Notes: generated by a model from the letters alone, not told the origin. A stretch of DNA of 54,140 nt from an uncultured Eubacterium sp. (GCA_947385775.1 CANDMI010000017.1:1-54140), one strand, 5' to 3'; counted from the stretch's first letter, positions 19,804 to 28,697 are shown. Numbers and translations are program-made.

Positions 19804-21201
19804 TTAGCAGAGCTTTTCCACAGCCTGGCTTTCCTGCCCGGAAAAATCCCTGGTGATATTATTGAGCCATTTATAGCTCTTATAGTGCTTGTAAACAAAT
19901 GGCAGTTTTACAAATTCATCTAAATAGATTAAGAAATAGACCCACATAGGCGGGAGTTTCAGCACAAACGCGCTGATAAATCCAAGAGGTACGGCAAACA
20001 GCCACATATCGATCACATCGCAGATAAATCCCCACTTGGAATCGCCTCCCGAGCGGAAAACCCCGCAAATGACCGTGGTGTTCATCGCCTGCCCGAGCAC
20101 GGAATACATGTTGATAAACAGCATGATATTCAAGTATCCCTGGGCGGTGGCGGTCAGATCCGTCGCAAGGCCTAAGAAAACAGGCCGCAGCGCGAGTATC
20201 AAAACGCCGCCCGCAATCCCGCTTAAAAACGTGACCAGGCAAAAATGGGACGCGTCGCGCTTTGCGTCTTCCATCTCTCCCGCGCCAATTTCCTTGCCCA
20301 GCAGGATCGTCCCTGCGTTCGCAATCCCAAAGCAAACGACGGTGCCGAGGTTTTTGGCGACGACCGCCACAGCGTTTGCCGCCACCATGTCGCTTCCTAA
20401 ATGCCCCATAATGACCGAATACATGGAAAACCCAATGCCCCAGGACACCTCGTTTCCAAAGGCTGGAAGAGAATATTTCATAAAATCGGCAAACAGCGCT
20501 TTTGGATGCTCCAGCAAAAGGGACGGCCGAAAGCGGATCGTTTTAAAATGGCATGCGTCCGCCATGCACACGGCAAGCTCGATCCCCCGGGCGATCGTCG
20601 TCGCTAAGGCGACCCCGACAATGCCAAGACGCGGCATCCCAAACAGCCCGAAGATAAATACGGCGTTGAGCGCGATGTTTAAAGCCAGGGCAGAGCCGTT
20701 TGTGATCGTTGCAAAAATTACCCGCTCAATGGAGCGCATTGTGCATAAATACACCTGGGATACGCTCATAAAAAGGTAGGAGATTCCGACCACGCGCAGA
20801 TAGGAGATCCCGGTGTCTATCACGTCGGCTTCTTTTGTAAAGATAAACATCAAAAGCCTTGGGAAAAAGCACGCCATGATAAAAAACAGCGTTGAGATCA
20901 AAATCGACAGCTTCATGCCAATGCCCATGATCTTTTCGATGGAATCCGTATCTTTTTTGCCCCAGTATTGCGCGGCAAGCATCCCAATGCCGGACGCGAT
21001 GCCCGAATAGACCAGGTTTAGGATAAACATGATCTGGCTTGCCAGCGAACAGGCGGAAAGCGCCGTCTGGCTGATCCATCCTAACATGATCACGTCCGCG
21101 GAGCTGACAGCGGTCGTGATCAGATTTTGAAACACGATCGGCAGCGCAAGGTGGAACATGTTCCGGTAAAAATCAGATGTTTTATTTCTTACAGCATTCA
21201 T
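19804..21201 (-). CDS. MATE-family efflux transporter
   Basis: A 465-residue polytopic membrane protein with about twelve hydrophobic segments. MATE proteins export drugs or metabolites in exchange for Na+ or H+. The N-terminal half shows LPIVFQNLITTAVSSADVIMLG and the second half repeats the theme with VSWGIGFSMYSVIMGHLGSDMVAANAVA, which is the internal duplication of the family. An AAGGAGG site lies seven bases before the ATG. The substrate cannot be told from the sequence. Confidence 0.9.
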   Translation of the reverse strand: MNAVRNKTSDFYRNMFHLALPIVFQNLITTAVSSADVIMLGWISQTALSACSLASQIMFILNLVYSGIASGIGMLAAQYWGKKDTDSIEKIMGIGMKLSILISTLFFIMACFFPRLLMFIFTKEADVIDTGISYLRVVGISYLFMSVSQVYLCTMRSIERVIFATITNGSALALNIALNAVFIFGLFGMPRLGIVGVALATTIARGIELAVCMADACHFKTIRFRPSLLLEHPKALFADFMKYSLPAFGNEVSWGIGFSMYSVIMGHLGSDMVAANAVAVVAKNLGTVVCFGIANAGTILLGKEIGAGEMEDAKRDASHFCLVTFLSGIAGGVLILALRPVFLGLATDLTATAQGYLNIMLFINMYSVLGQAMNTTVICGVFRSGGDSKWGFICDVIDMWLFAVPLGFISAFVLKLPPMWVYFLIYLDEFVKLPFVYKHYKSYKWLNNITRDFSGQESQAVEKLC

Positions 21202-21373
21202 GGCAAACCTCCTTTGCTTGTTTCTTTTCTTAATTTTTAATATGGATCATGAAGTGGATTTTTAGAAAGTATACCTGTTTTTTCCCTGGAAGTCCTACGC
21301 TTTCCCATAAAAAAACTTCATTATTTTGACATTTTACAATCTTGTCTTTTTACGCCTGCCGCTAAAATATATG

Positions 21374-21415
21374 AAAAAAGCTTCCCGTGAGCTTCACTTC
21401 ACGGAAAGCATTTTT
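21374..21415 (-). terminator. Terminator of the secreted-protein gene
   Basis: An 11-bp stem with one mismatch (21380-21390 with 21399-21409) is followed on the minus strand by six T. The plus strand also ends in ATTTTT. Confidence 0.8.
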
Positions 21416-21416
21416 A

Positions 21417-21502
21417 TGCGCAGGCCCGCATATGGAAGTTTGCTGCTGGCGCAGCGAGCGGGCCGCGCGGCGAGCAGGAAAGATGAATCTTTTCTGCTCG
21501 AT
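21417..21502 (-). repeat. Two-hairpin intergenic repeat, copy B
   Basis: This is the inverted counterpart of 15149-15234. Read on the minus strand: ATCGAGCAGAAAAG, then CTGCTCG, then the second hairpin ending CGGGCCTGCGCA. In hairpin 1 the stem base pair T-A of copy A is C-G here (CGAGTAG/CTACTCG versus CGAGCAG/CTGCTCG). It sits 13 bases after the stop of the secreted-protein gene and before its terminator. Confidence 0.8.
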
Positions 21503-21514
21503 TTTATAAACGGT

Positions 21515-22648
21515 TTATTTTTTAAGCTGCTTATAAACGGAATCTTTCAGTTTTTTTTCTTTCACCGCGCCGTATTTTCCATAGATCTTTTCCTGAAACG
21601 GAGTTAACAAATAGCTCCTTGCCTGTAAATAATAAGCTTTCCTGACCTCAAGCTTTGCCTTTAAAGAAACCTTTTTCTTTGAATTTTCCCTGTCAAAATC
21701 AATATTTTCCGTAACCAGGTTTCCTTTCATGTTTTTCTTTTTCGCGACCTTTACGGTATAGCCTGCGGCTGTGCCAGAGTTTTTTATTTTGATATCGTTT
21801 AATTCCACATATTTGTGCAGCAGCCTGTTGTGCCCTGTAGCTTTAAGCGAAGAAATGGAAGGCGGCTCTAATTTTAGATCTGATTCTTCAAAAGAAAGCG
21901 AATAGGCGATGTTTTTTGAATCTAAAAAGTCCTCTGCCTTGATATAATAGGTCCCTTTTTTTAGGCGGCAGCGGTAGGTTTTCGTAACGCTGTCTCTGTA
22001 AATCTCAATAGAATGGTTCTCGCTGTCTAAAAGGAAAACCTTCCACAGATGCTTTTCACCGCTCACTTCCTTTGGGCCAAAGGTAACGGATATATTTTTC
22101 GCGCTGTCTAAATGGAACTGGAAGTAATCGCAGTCGTCGTTTAAGTCATTGATCGCGCCGTAAACTGGCTTTCCTGCCAAAACAGGCGTGGCGTTTGCCG
22201 GCGTATTGTTATCCTCCATTTCCCAGTCATCCGCCGGCTCGAAATTTACCGTCAGGTCAAAGGAAGTTCTTGCGATCCCAAGATGCCCTTCCAGCTTTAA
22301 GTAGAAGGTGCGGTTTTCCTTTGTGGAATAATTAGGCATTTCGATGTTTGAGCCTTTCCAGGAATCCGTGACAGGCTGGTTATTGGAGTCGTACAGCTGG
22401 GCGGAGATCTGCTGCGTCCCTACCGGGTTTGTGTTTTTTAGATGAATCTGGAAATTGCCCGCCTGCGGGACATGAAATTCATATAAACGCGAATCCGTCA
22501 TATTTTCCAGCTTTACCGTATAGGTCTGGTTTAAGTTTAAGGACTGCGTTACAGCGGCCTTTGCGTATCCGGGGCTTTTTAAAATGGAAAATAATAACAG
22601 GAGGAAAAACATTGCATAAAGCTTTGATCTGTTTGTTCGTATACCCAT
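21515..22648 (-). CDS. Secreted protein with tandem PPC-like beta domains
   Basis: A 377-residue exported protein. A signal peptide covers about residues 10-31 (FFLLLLFSILKSPGYAKA). Two beta-sandwich repeats follow (about 35-135 and 140-260) with the pattern YEFHVPQAGNFQIHLKN and DYFQFHLDSAKNISVTF plus WEMEDNNTPANATPV, which matches bacterial pre-peptidase C-terminal (PPC) domains. The C-terminal part (about 265-377) is lysine-rich and resembles a fibronectin-like strand domain (SLKATGHNRLLHKYVEL...). No enzyme domain is present, so a role in adhesion or surface binding is an inference. Its downstream untranslated region contains repeat copy B. Confidence 0.65.
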   Translation of the reverse strand: MGIRTNRSKLYAMFFLLLLFSILKSPGYAKAAVTQSLNLNQTYTVKLENMTDSRLYEFHVPQAGNFQIHLKNTNPVGTQQISAQLYDSNNQPVTDSWKGSNIEMPNYSTKENRTFYLKLEGHLGIARTSFDLTVNFEPADDWEMEDNNTPANATPVLAGKPVYGAINDLNDDCDYFQFHLDSAKNISVTFGPKEVSGEKHLWKVFLLDSENHSIEIYRDSVTKTYRCRLKKGTYYIKAEDFLDSKNIAYSLSFEESDLKLEPPSISSLKATGHNRLLHKYVELNDIKIKNSGTAAGYTVKVAKKKNMKGNLVTENIDFDRENSKKKVSLKAKLEVRKAYYLQARSYLLTPFQEKIYGKYGAVKEKKLKDSVYKQLKK

Positions 22649-22778
22649 GTTCGATATCCTTTCTGAATTTCTGAATTTAAATAAAAATAAAAATGTGAAA
22701 AATTAATATGAAGAAAGCGGCGCGCTTTTATAAATTATTATATATTAGGATGTAAAATTCTGTCAATAAAAGAGTTTG

Positions 22779-22946
22779 AAGTTACAGTTCAGCCAGACGA
22801 TGTGAGCAGCTGAAAATCGCGCTTGCACGATTGTTCGGCTGATCATATCGGCTGAGGGAACGCCGTCTCATGAACAAAGGCAGCTGCGAAGCGGCGGAAA
22901 GCGCATAAGCGCGACTTTGTGAATGGCGTGGGCTGAACTGTAACTT
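22779..22946. repeat. MITE-like element, copy 1
   Basis: A 168-bp element bounded by 16-bp perfect terminal inverted repeats, AAGTTACAGTTCAGCC (22779-22794) and its complement (22931-22946). No reading frame lies inside. A related copy of similar length lies inverted at 42874-43037. It lies immediately upstream of the mntP promoter. Confidence 0.8.
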
Positions 22947-22973
22947 GACTCCCGCGTTTGTTTAAGCGCTGAC

Positions 22974-23002
22974 TTGACAGAAAAAAGCTTTCATGTTATA
23001 TT
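22974..23002 (+). promoter_or_regulatory. Promoter of the mntP riboswitch transcript
   Basis: TTGACA (22974-22979), a 17-base spacer and TATATT (22997-23002) with a TG one base upstream of the -10 box. Confidence 0.85.
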
Positions 23003-23015
23003 TATAAAATAATCT

Positions 23016-23140
23016 TTCCCATGAGGGAGTAGCAAGCGTAGATCGTAACAAGTCAACATACTGGCGGTTTTGCCTGGCTTGTTTTAAATTGCGAGACTCA
23101 TGTATAGCTGAAACTATACATGAAGTCTGTCGGAAAATAT
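23016..23140 (+). ncRNA. yybP-ykoY manganese riboswitch aptamer
   Basis: The conserved loop sequences GGGAGTAGC (23025-23033), AACATACT (23055-23062) and GCGAGACTC (23091-23099) are in the order and spacing of the Mn2+-sensing yybP-ykoY class. A 9-bp stem, CATGTATAG/CTATACATG, forms a side arm after the third motif. A terminator follows and then mntP, an exporter commonly controlled by this class. Mn2+ binding is expected to disrupt the terminator and switch on export. Aptamer ends are approximate. Confidence 0.85.
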
Positions 23141-23143
23141 TGG

Positions 23144-23178
23144 ACCAAGTATAGTGAAAGGCTGTACTTGGTTTTTTT
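23144..23178 (+). terminator. Riboswitch expression-platform terminator
   Basis: The stem ACCAAGTA/TACTTGGT (23144-23151 with 23165-23172) ends in a T-run about 95 bases before mntP. Confidence 0.85.
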
Positions 23179-23274
23179 GCGCGCATGTGCATAAAGAGGG
23201 AAAGAAGTGCGCAGTCTTTTTGAAGCAGTTGGAAATCGCAGTTGGATATTTGGAATCATAAGGAGGAACAAAGG

Positions 23275-23853
23275 ATGGAATGGAGCGTTTTATTTTTCTT
23301 TAACAGCATATTGCTGGGCGTAGGGCTTGCGATGGACGCGTTTTCTGTGTCGCTTGCAAACGGGCTGAATGAGCCGGATATGAAAAAAAAGAAGATGTGC
23401 CTGATCGCGGGGGTGTTTGCCCTGTTTCAGGCGGTCATGCCGATGATCGGGTGGGTGTGCGTGCATACGGTTTTACAGTATTTTCAGGCTCTTGAAAAAT
23501 TCATTCCCTGGATCGCTTTGATCCTGCTTGCGTTTATCGGTGGAAAGATGCTGATAGAAGGGATTCGCGATCAAAATGAGCTGAAAAAAACAAAAGTCGG
23601 CATGACGGCTCTTTTGATACAAGGGGTCGCGACTTCCATCGACGCGTTGTCTGTGGGCTTTACGATTGCGGGGTACGGCTTTTTTATGGCGTTTGTATGC
23701 GCCTGCGTTATTGCGGCGGTTACGTATGTTTTATGCATGGCGGGAATTCAGATCGGCAAAAAATTCGGAGTGCGGTTTTCGAACAGAGCGTCTGTGCTCG
23801 GAGGCGTTATTTTGATCGCGATCGGCATTGAAATATTCGTCGGAGGCATATAA
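23275..23853 (+). CDS. mntP: Manganese efflux pump MntP
   Basis: A 192-residue membrane protein with six helices, of the MntP/YebN family, that exports Mn2+. Both halves carry the acidic helix motif of the family: GVGLAMDAFSVSLANG in the first and GVATSIDALSVGFTIAG in the second. AAGGAGG lies eight bases before the chosen ATG; an upstream in-frame ATG has no such site. The gene stands alone behind the manganese riboswitch. In Bacillus the homologue ywlD lies in the ywlC-ywlE cluster, but here it is 16 kb away. Confidence 0.93.
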   Translation: MEWSVLFFFNSILLGVGLAMDAFSVSLANGLNEPDMKKKKMCLIAGVFALFQAVMPMIGWVCVHTVLQYFQALEKFIPWIALILLAFIGGKMLIEGIRDQNELKKTKVGMTALLIQGVATSIDALSVGFTIAGYGFFMAFVCACVIAAVTYVLCMAGIQIGKKFGVRFSNRASVLGGVILIAIGIEIFVGGI

Positions 23854-23949
23854 AAAGCCGGATAGTTTCGGCTGGATGCATAAATGTAAAGGCGGTTAAA
23901 TAGAATGATTTGGTAAAAACTAACAATAAATATCATAAAAATTTCAATG

Positions 23950-23977
23950 TTAACAGAAAAAATTTCTATGTTATAAA
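23950..23977 (+). promoter_or_regulatory. Probable promoter of mglBAC
   Basis: TTAACA (23950-23955), a 16-base spacer and TATAAA (23972-23977). A second TATACT box lies at 23992-23997 with a poor -35. No clear cre site was found. Confidence 0.5.
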
Positions 23978-24049
23978 TCCTTTTAATTGAATATACTGTC
24001 AACATCAACAGGGGACACGCTGAACGCGTATTATGGAAAGGAGATTCAT

Positions 24050-25411
24050 ATGAAGAAAAAACTTGTTTCTATGACAATGGCAGTATTACTTGGGGTTTCG
24101 CTTGTTGCGTGCGGCTCAGACTCAGGCAAGAAATCAGATGACACAACGAAAACCGATGATACTTCAAAGGATGATGCAGGTGCGGACACAAAGTCAGACG
24201 CTGATACAAAAACAGAGGATGATAATACAGGCGGCGACGCTTCCGGGGAAGTTGCAAACAAGGATAAGCCATTAGTATGGTATAACCGCCAGCCGTCCAA
24301 CAGCTCTACCGGCGAACTTGACCAGGCAGCCCTTACGTTCAACAAAGATACATACTATGTAGGCTTTGACGCGAACCAGGGCGCGGAATTACAGGGTACG
24401 ATGGTAAGCGACTATATCAAGGCAAATATTGATAAAATAGACCGCAACGGTGATGGCGTGATCGGTTATGTCCTGGCAATCGGCGATATCGGCCATAATG
24501 ATTCCATCGCGCGTACAAGGGGTGTCCGCAAAGCGCTTGGCACAGCGGTAGAAAAAGACGGCAATATCAACAGCGATCCGGTTGGAACCAACACCGACGG
24601 CTCCGCTTCCGCGGTACAGGATGGAAAGCTTGAAGTAGACGGCAAGACCTATACAGTCCGCGAGCTGGCTTCACAGGAAATGAAAAACTCCGCGGGGGCT
24701 ACCTGGGATGCGGCTACAGCAGGAAACGCGATCGGCACATGGTCATCTTCTTTCGGAGATTCCATTGATATCGTAGCTTCCAACAACGACGGCATGGGCA
24801 TGTCCATGTTCAATGCATGGTCAAAGGAAAACAAGGTTCCTACATTTGGTTATGACGCAAACAACGACGCGGTTGCAGCGATCGCAGAAGGCTATGGCGG
24901 GACGATCAGCCAGCATGCAGACGTACAGGCATACCTGACGCTGCGCGTACTGCGTAACGCGTTAGACGGCGTAGATATCGATACCGGTATCGGCACAGAG
25001 GATGAAGCGGGCAACGTATTGTCAGACGACGTATACAAATACAGTGAAGAAGAACGTTCTTACTATGCATTAAACGTAGCGGTTACGGCTGACAATTACA
25101 AAGACTTTACCGATTCCACAAAGGTTTTCGATCCAGTATCCAAACAGCTTGACGAAGGCTCTCATGCAACGAAGAAAGTATGGCTGAATATTTACAATGC
25201 ATCTGATAACTTCTTAAGCTCCACATATCAGCCGCTGCTTCAAAATTATGACGACTTACTGAACCTGGATGTAGAGTACATCGGCGGTGACGGCCAGACA
25301 GAGTCCAACATCACAAACCGTCTTGGAAACCCGGGACAGTATGACGCATTCGCAATTAACATGGTTAAGACAGATAACGCGGCTTCTTATACAGCTTTAT
25401 TAAATCAGTAA
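24050..25411 (+). CDS. mglB: Galactose/glucose-type sugar-binding lipoprotein MglB
   Basis: A 453-residue extracellular substrate-binding lipoprotein for the mgl importer. The signal peptide ends SLVACG (lipobox). A long D/T/K-rich linker (about residues 25-66) separates the lipid anchor from the binding domain. The ligand residues of MglB are kept: H-x-D-x-x-x-R in GHNDSIARTRG, the Trp in ATWDAATAG, NND in ASNNDGM and the Asp of FGYDANNDA. The calcium loop DRNGDGVIGY is present. Extra loops (around residues 175-225 and 300-355) make it far longer than E. coli MglB. The ribosome site AAAGGAG and the ATG at 24050 fit the signal peptide. It is first in the operon, followed by a partial terminator. 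Confidence 0.9.
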   Translation: MKKKLVSMTMAVLLGVSLVACGSDSGKKSDDTTKTDDTSKDDAGADTKSDADTKTEDDNTGGDASGEVANKDKPLVWYNRQPSNSSTGELDQAALTFNKDTYYVGFDANQGAELQGTMVSDYIKANIDKIDRNGDGVIGYVLAIGDIGHNDSIARTRGVRKALGTAVEKDGNINSDPVGTNTDGSASAVQDGKLEVDGKTYTVRELASQEMKNSAGATWDAATAGNAIGTWSSSFGDSIDIVASNNDGMGMSMFNAWSKENKVPTFGYDANNDAVAAIAEGYGGTISQHADVQAYLTLRVLRNALDGVDIDTGIGTEDEAGNVLSDDVYKYSEEERSYYALNVAVTADNYKDFTDSTKVFDPVSKQLDEGSHATKKVWLNIYNASDNFLSSTYQPLLQNYDDLLNLDVEYIGGDGQTESNITNRLGNPGQYDAFAINMVKTDNAASYTALLNQ

Positions 25412-25433
25412 AAATCACAGAAATGATGGGCTT

Positions 25434-25465
25434 ATTAGGGAGAAGAAATTCTCCCTAATGTTTTT
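25434..25465 (+). terminator. Intercistronic terminator-like stem between mglB and mglA
   Basis: A perfect 11-bp stem ATTAGGGAGAA/TTCTCCCTAAT with a GAAA tetraloop (25434-25459) is followed by GTTTTT. It probably gives partial termination and protects mglB mRNA, raising the binding protein above the ATPase and permease. Confidence 0.85.
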
Positions 25466-25481
25466 CGATAGGAGAATAAAT

Positions 25482-26990
25482 ATGGCGGATAAGAAAGATG
25501 ATATTATCTTATCGATACGCGGCATGAGTAAGTCCTTTGGCAGGAACAGGGTTTTAGACCATATTAATTTAGATGTAAAACGCGGGACTGTAATGGGGCT
25601 TATGGGTGAAAACGGCGCTGGAAAATCAACCATGATGAAGTGCCTTTTCGGTACGTATCAAAAAGATGAAGGGAATATTTTCCTGGACGGGAAAGAAGTC
25701 AGCTTTTCCGGGCCAAAGGACGCGCTGGAAAACGGGATCGCCATGGTTCACCAGGAGTTAAACCAGTGTCTGGAACGAAACGTGATCGACAATTTATTCC
25801 TTGGGCGTTATCCGGTCAATTCCTTTGGCGTAGTAAATGAAGGAAGGATGAAAAAAGAAGCTTCCGAGTTGTTCCGCAAGCTGGGCATGACGGTGAACCT
25901 GACCCAGCCTATGAGGAATATGTCTGTGTCACAAAGGCAGATGTGCGAGATTGCCAAAGCGATTTCCTATCATTCCAAGGTCATCGTATTGGATGAACCG
26001 ACCTCTTCTTTGACGGTGCAGGAGGTAGATAAGCTTTTTGAGATGATGCGGATGCTAAAGGAGCAGGGGATTGCCCTTGTATACATATCTCACAAAATGG
26101 ATGAAATATTTGAAATCTGCGATGAAGTGTCCGTACTGCGGGATGGAAACCTGGTTATGACAAAGAGCAGCAAAGAGACGGATATGAACGAGCTGATCGC
26201 GGCTATGGTAGGCCGTTCCTTAGAAAACCGTTTCCCTCCGGTGGACAATCAGCCAAAGGGCACGATTTTTTCCGTACAGCATTTGTCTACAAAGTACGAG
26301 CCGCACTTACAGGATATTACCTTTGACGTAGGGGAAGGGGAAATATTCGGTTTGTACGGCCTGGTAGGAGCCGGGCGCAGCGAGCTTTTGGAGACTATAT
26401 TCGGCGTGCGCACGAGGGCTGCGGGGCGTGTGTATTTCAACGGCAAGCTGATGAACTTTTCAAACGCAAGAGAAGCGATGGACCACGGATTTGCGATGAT
26501 CACAGAGGAACGCAAGGCAAACGGGCTGTTTTTAAAGGGCGACCTTACCTTTAACACGACGATCGCCAATTTAAGCCACTATAAATCCGGATTGGCGCTT
26601 TCGGATGCGAAGATGGTAAAGGCCACGGCAAAAGAAATTAAGGTTATGCATACGAAATGCCTTGGGCCGGACGATATGATCTCAAGCCTTTCCGGCGGCA
26701 ACCAGCAGAAAGTCATTATGGGGAAATGGCTGGAGCGCGAGCCGCAGGTGTTTATGATGGACGAACCGACCAGGGGCATTGACGTAGGCGCGAAATACGA
26801 AATCTATGAGCTGATCATCAATATGGCAAAACGTGGGAAGACCATCATCGTAGTGTCCTCCGAAATGCCGGAGATACTTGGCATCACAAACCGCATAGGC
26901 GTTATGTCAAACGGGCATCTGTCCGGGATCGTAAATACGAAAGAGACAAACCAGGAAGAACTTTTAAGGCTTAGCGCCAAATATCTGTAA
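25482..26990 (+). CDS. mglA: Sugar ABC transporter ATP-binding protein MglA
   Basis: A 502-residue cytoplasmic ATPase with two fused ABC domains, as in carbohydrate uptake transporter family 2. The first domain has Walker A GENGAGKST, signature MSVSQRQMCEIAKA and Walker B VIVLDEPTSS. The second has the degenerate P-loop GLVGAGRSE, the signature LSGGNQQKV and FMMDEPTRGID. The degenerate P-loop of domain two is normal for this family. The start at 25482 has an AGGAG site. It lies between mglB and mglC. Confidence 0.95.
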   Translation: MADKKDDIILSIRGMSKSFGRNRVLDHINLDVKRGTVMGLMGENGAGKSTMMKCLFGTYQKDEGNIFLDGKEVSFSGPKDALENGIAMVHQELNQCLERNVIDNLFLGRYPVNSFGVVNEGRMKKEASELFRKLGMTVNLTQPMRNMSVSQRQMCEIAKAISYHSKVIVLDEPTSSLTVQEVDKLFEMMRMLKEQGIALVYISHKMDEIFEICDEVSVLRDGNLVMTKSSKETDMNELIAAMVGRSLENRFPPVDNQPKGTIFSVQHLSTKYEPHLQDITFDVGEGEIFGLYGLVGAGRSELLETIFGVRTRAAGRVYFNGKLMNFSNAREAMDHGFAMITEERKANGLFLKGDLTFNTTIANLSHYKSGLALSDAKMVKATAKEIKVMHTKCLGPDDMISSLSGGNQQKVIMGKWLEREPQVFMMDEPTRGIDVGAKYEIYELIINMAKRGKTIIVVSSEMPEILGITNRIGVMSNGHLSGIVNTKETNQEELLRLSAKYL

Positions 26991-27008
26991 AGAGGGAGAT
27001 GAATCTAT

Positions 27009-28664
27009 ATGGCGAATCAAAACAGTACAACGAGTAAGGCCGACCGGGAACGAGGGCTCCGGGCGCCGATTGCCGATTACGTAGGCAAGATACAGTCGCA
27101 GATTGACGGCTTAAGGGCCGATGGGACTGATAAAGTGATCTCTCTTCAGGAGCATATAGACAAAATAAAGAGGGACCGTACGCTTTCCAAAGAAGAAAAG
27201 GACGCCGCGATCGCAAAAGACGCTTCTTTAATGGAAAAAGCAAAGCAGGTGGAAGCGTCAAACAAGGACGAGGTCGCAAAGCTGATCGCGGACGCGGAAA
27301 ACTATCTGAAAGAGCATTTTGACAAAGACTATTACCAGGTCATAAAAGCAGAATGCATACAGGAAAAAGTAGCTGCAAAAGAAAGGTACCAGGCAAAGGT
27401 TGCGGAACTGGAAAGGGAACATCAGCAGGCAGTATCCAAGCTCACCGACCATCAGGAGATCAAGGACGAAAAGTATGTTTATAAAAACAAGCTGTTTGAC
27501 GCCAAGATGGGCTATCAGGATGAATTACAGCATATAAAAGACCACAGGCATGAAGCGTTTACATACCAGTACCATTTAATCGACCTGCTTCGTATGTCAA
27601 AATTCACATTTGCGGAAAACGCGGCGCAGAAATGGGAAAACTACAAATACACCTTTAACAAACGCACGTTTTTACTGCAAAACGGCCTGTACCTGGCAAT
27701 CCTTTTGATCTTTATTATGCTTTGCATCATTACGCCGATCGTAAAAGGCCAGCCGCTGCTTACATACAACAATGTGCTGAACATCTTACAGCAGGCTTCG
27801 CCGCGTATGTTCCTGGCTCTTGGGGTTGCGGGATTGATCCTTTTGACTGGTACGGATTTGTCCATCGGGCGTATGGTGGGCATGGGCATGACCGCTGCAA
27901 CCATCATCATGCACCAGGGCATCAACACCGGTTCGGTATTCGGCCATGTATTTGATTTTACCGGCCTTTCCATCGGGGCAAGGGTCGTACTGGCGTTAGT
28001 AGTATGTATTGTATTATGTACGTTTTTTACAACGATCGCGGGCTTTTTTACAGCGAAATTTAAAATGCACCCGTTTATATCGACGATGGCAAACATGCTT
28101 GTAATTTTCGGACTTGTTACCTATGCCACAAAGGGCGTATCCTTTGGCGCGATTGAGCCTGTGATCCCAAATATGATCATTCCAAAGGTGAGCGGGTTCC
28201 CAACGATCATTTTATGGGCGGTAGCCGCAATCGTGATCGTATGGTTTATCTGGAACAAGACGACTTTTGGTAAGAACTTATACGCAGTCGGCGGCAACCC
28301 GGAAGCGGCTTCCGTATCCGGTATTTCCGTATTCGGCGTAACTGTAGGCGCGTTTATAATGGCAGGCATTTTGTACGGATGCGGCTCCTGGCTGGAATGC
28401 GCCAGAATGGTGGGCTCCGGTTCCGCGGCATACGGGCAGGGCTGGGAAATGGACGCGATCGCGGCCTGCGTAGTAGGCGGCGTGTCCTTTACCGGTGGTA
28501 TCGGTAAGATTTCAGGCGTTGTGGTGGGCGTTTGTATTTTTACGGCGCTGACGTACTCGCTGACCATACTTGGTATTGATACGAACCTTCAGTTCGTATT
28601 TTCCGGAATCATTATCCTCGTAGCGGTAACGCTGGACTGCTTGAAGTACGTGCAGAAGAAGTAG
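27009..28664 (+). CDS. mglC: Sugar ABC transporter permease MglC with long N-terminal extension
   Basis: A 551-residue permease, about 215 residues longer than E. coli MglC. Residues 1 to about 220 are hydrophilic, rich in K, E, D and Q, and predicted to be largely coiled coil. The membrane region begins at about residue 225 (LYLAILLIFIMLCIITPI). It contains the family motifs LFLALGVAGLILLTGTDLSIG-like (here GVAGLILLTGTDLSIGRMVG) and AVGGNPEAASVSGI. No ribosome site precedes the internal ATG at 27594, so the extension looks genuine. The start at 27009 is an ATG after GAGGGAGATG. The extension lies on the cytoplasmic side by topology. Confidence 0.9.
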   Translation: MANQNSTTSKADRERGLRAPIADYVGKIQSQIDGLRADGTDKVISLQEHIDKIKRDRTLSKEEKDAAIAKDASLMEKAKQVEASNKDEVAKLIADAENYLKEHFDKDYYQVIKAECIQEKVAAKERYQAKVAELEREHQQAVSKLTDHQEIKDEKYVYKNKLFDAKMGYQDELQHIKDHRHEAFTYQYHLIDLLRMSKFTFAENAAQKWENYKYTFNKRTFLLQNGLYLAILLIFIMLCIITPIVKGQPLLTYNNVLNILQQASPRMFLALGVAGLILLTGTDLSIGRMVGMGMTAATIIMHQGINTGSVFGHVFDFTGLSIGARVVLALVVCIVLCTFFTTIAGFFTAKFKMHPFISTMANMLVIFGLVTYATKGVSFGAIEPVIPNMIIPKVSGFPTIILWAVAAIVIVWFIWNKTTFGKNLYAVGGNPEAASVSGISVFGVTVGAFIMAGILYGCGSWLECARMVGSGSAAYGQGWEMDAIAACVVGGVSFTGGIGKISGVVVGVCIFTALTYSLTILGIDTNLQFVFSGIIILVAVTLDCLKYVQKK

Positions 28665-28697
28665 TAATGAATTTCAGTTGAAGCAGAAAAAGATTGA

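Noticed and set aside
20036-20779. Plus-strand frame of 247 codons antisense to MATE
   Set aside because: It mirrors the MATE gene in a complementary frame and has no domain or ribosome site.
23880-24049. Catabolite-response (cre) operator before mglB
   Set aside because: The best match (TGAACGCGTATTA) deviates at conserved positions and lies next to the ribosome site.
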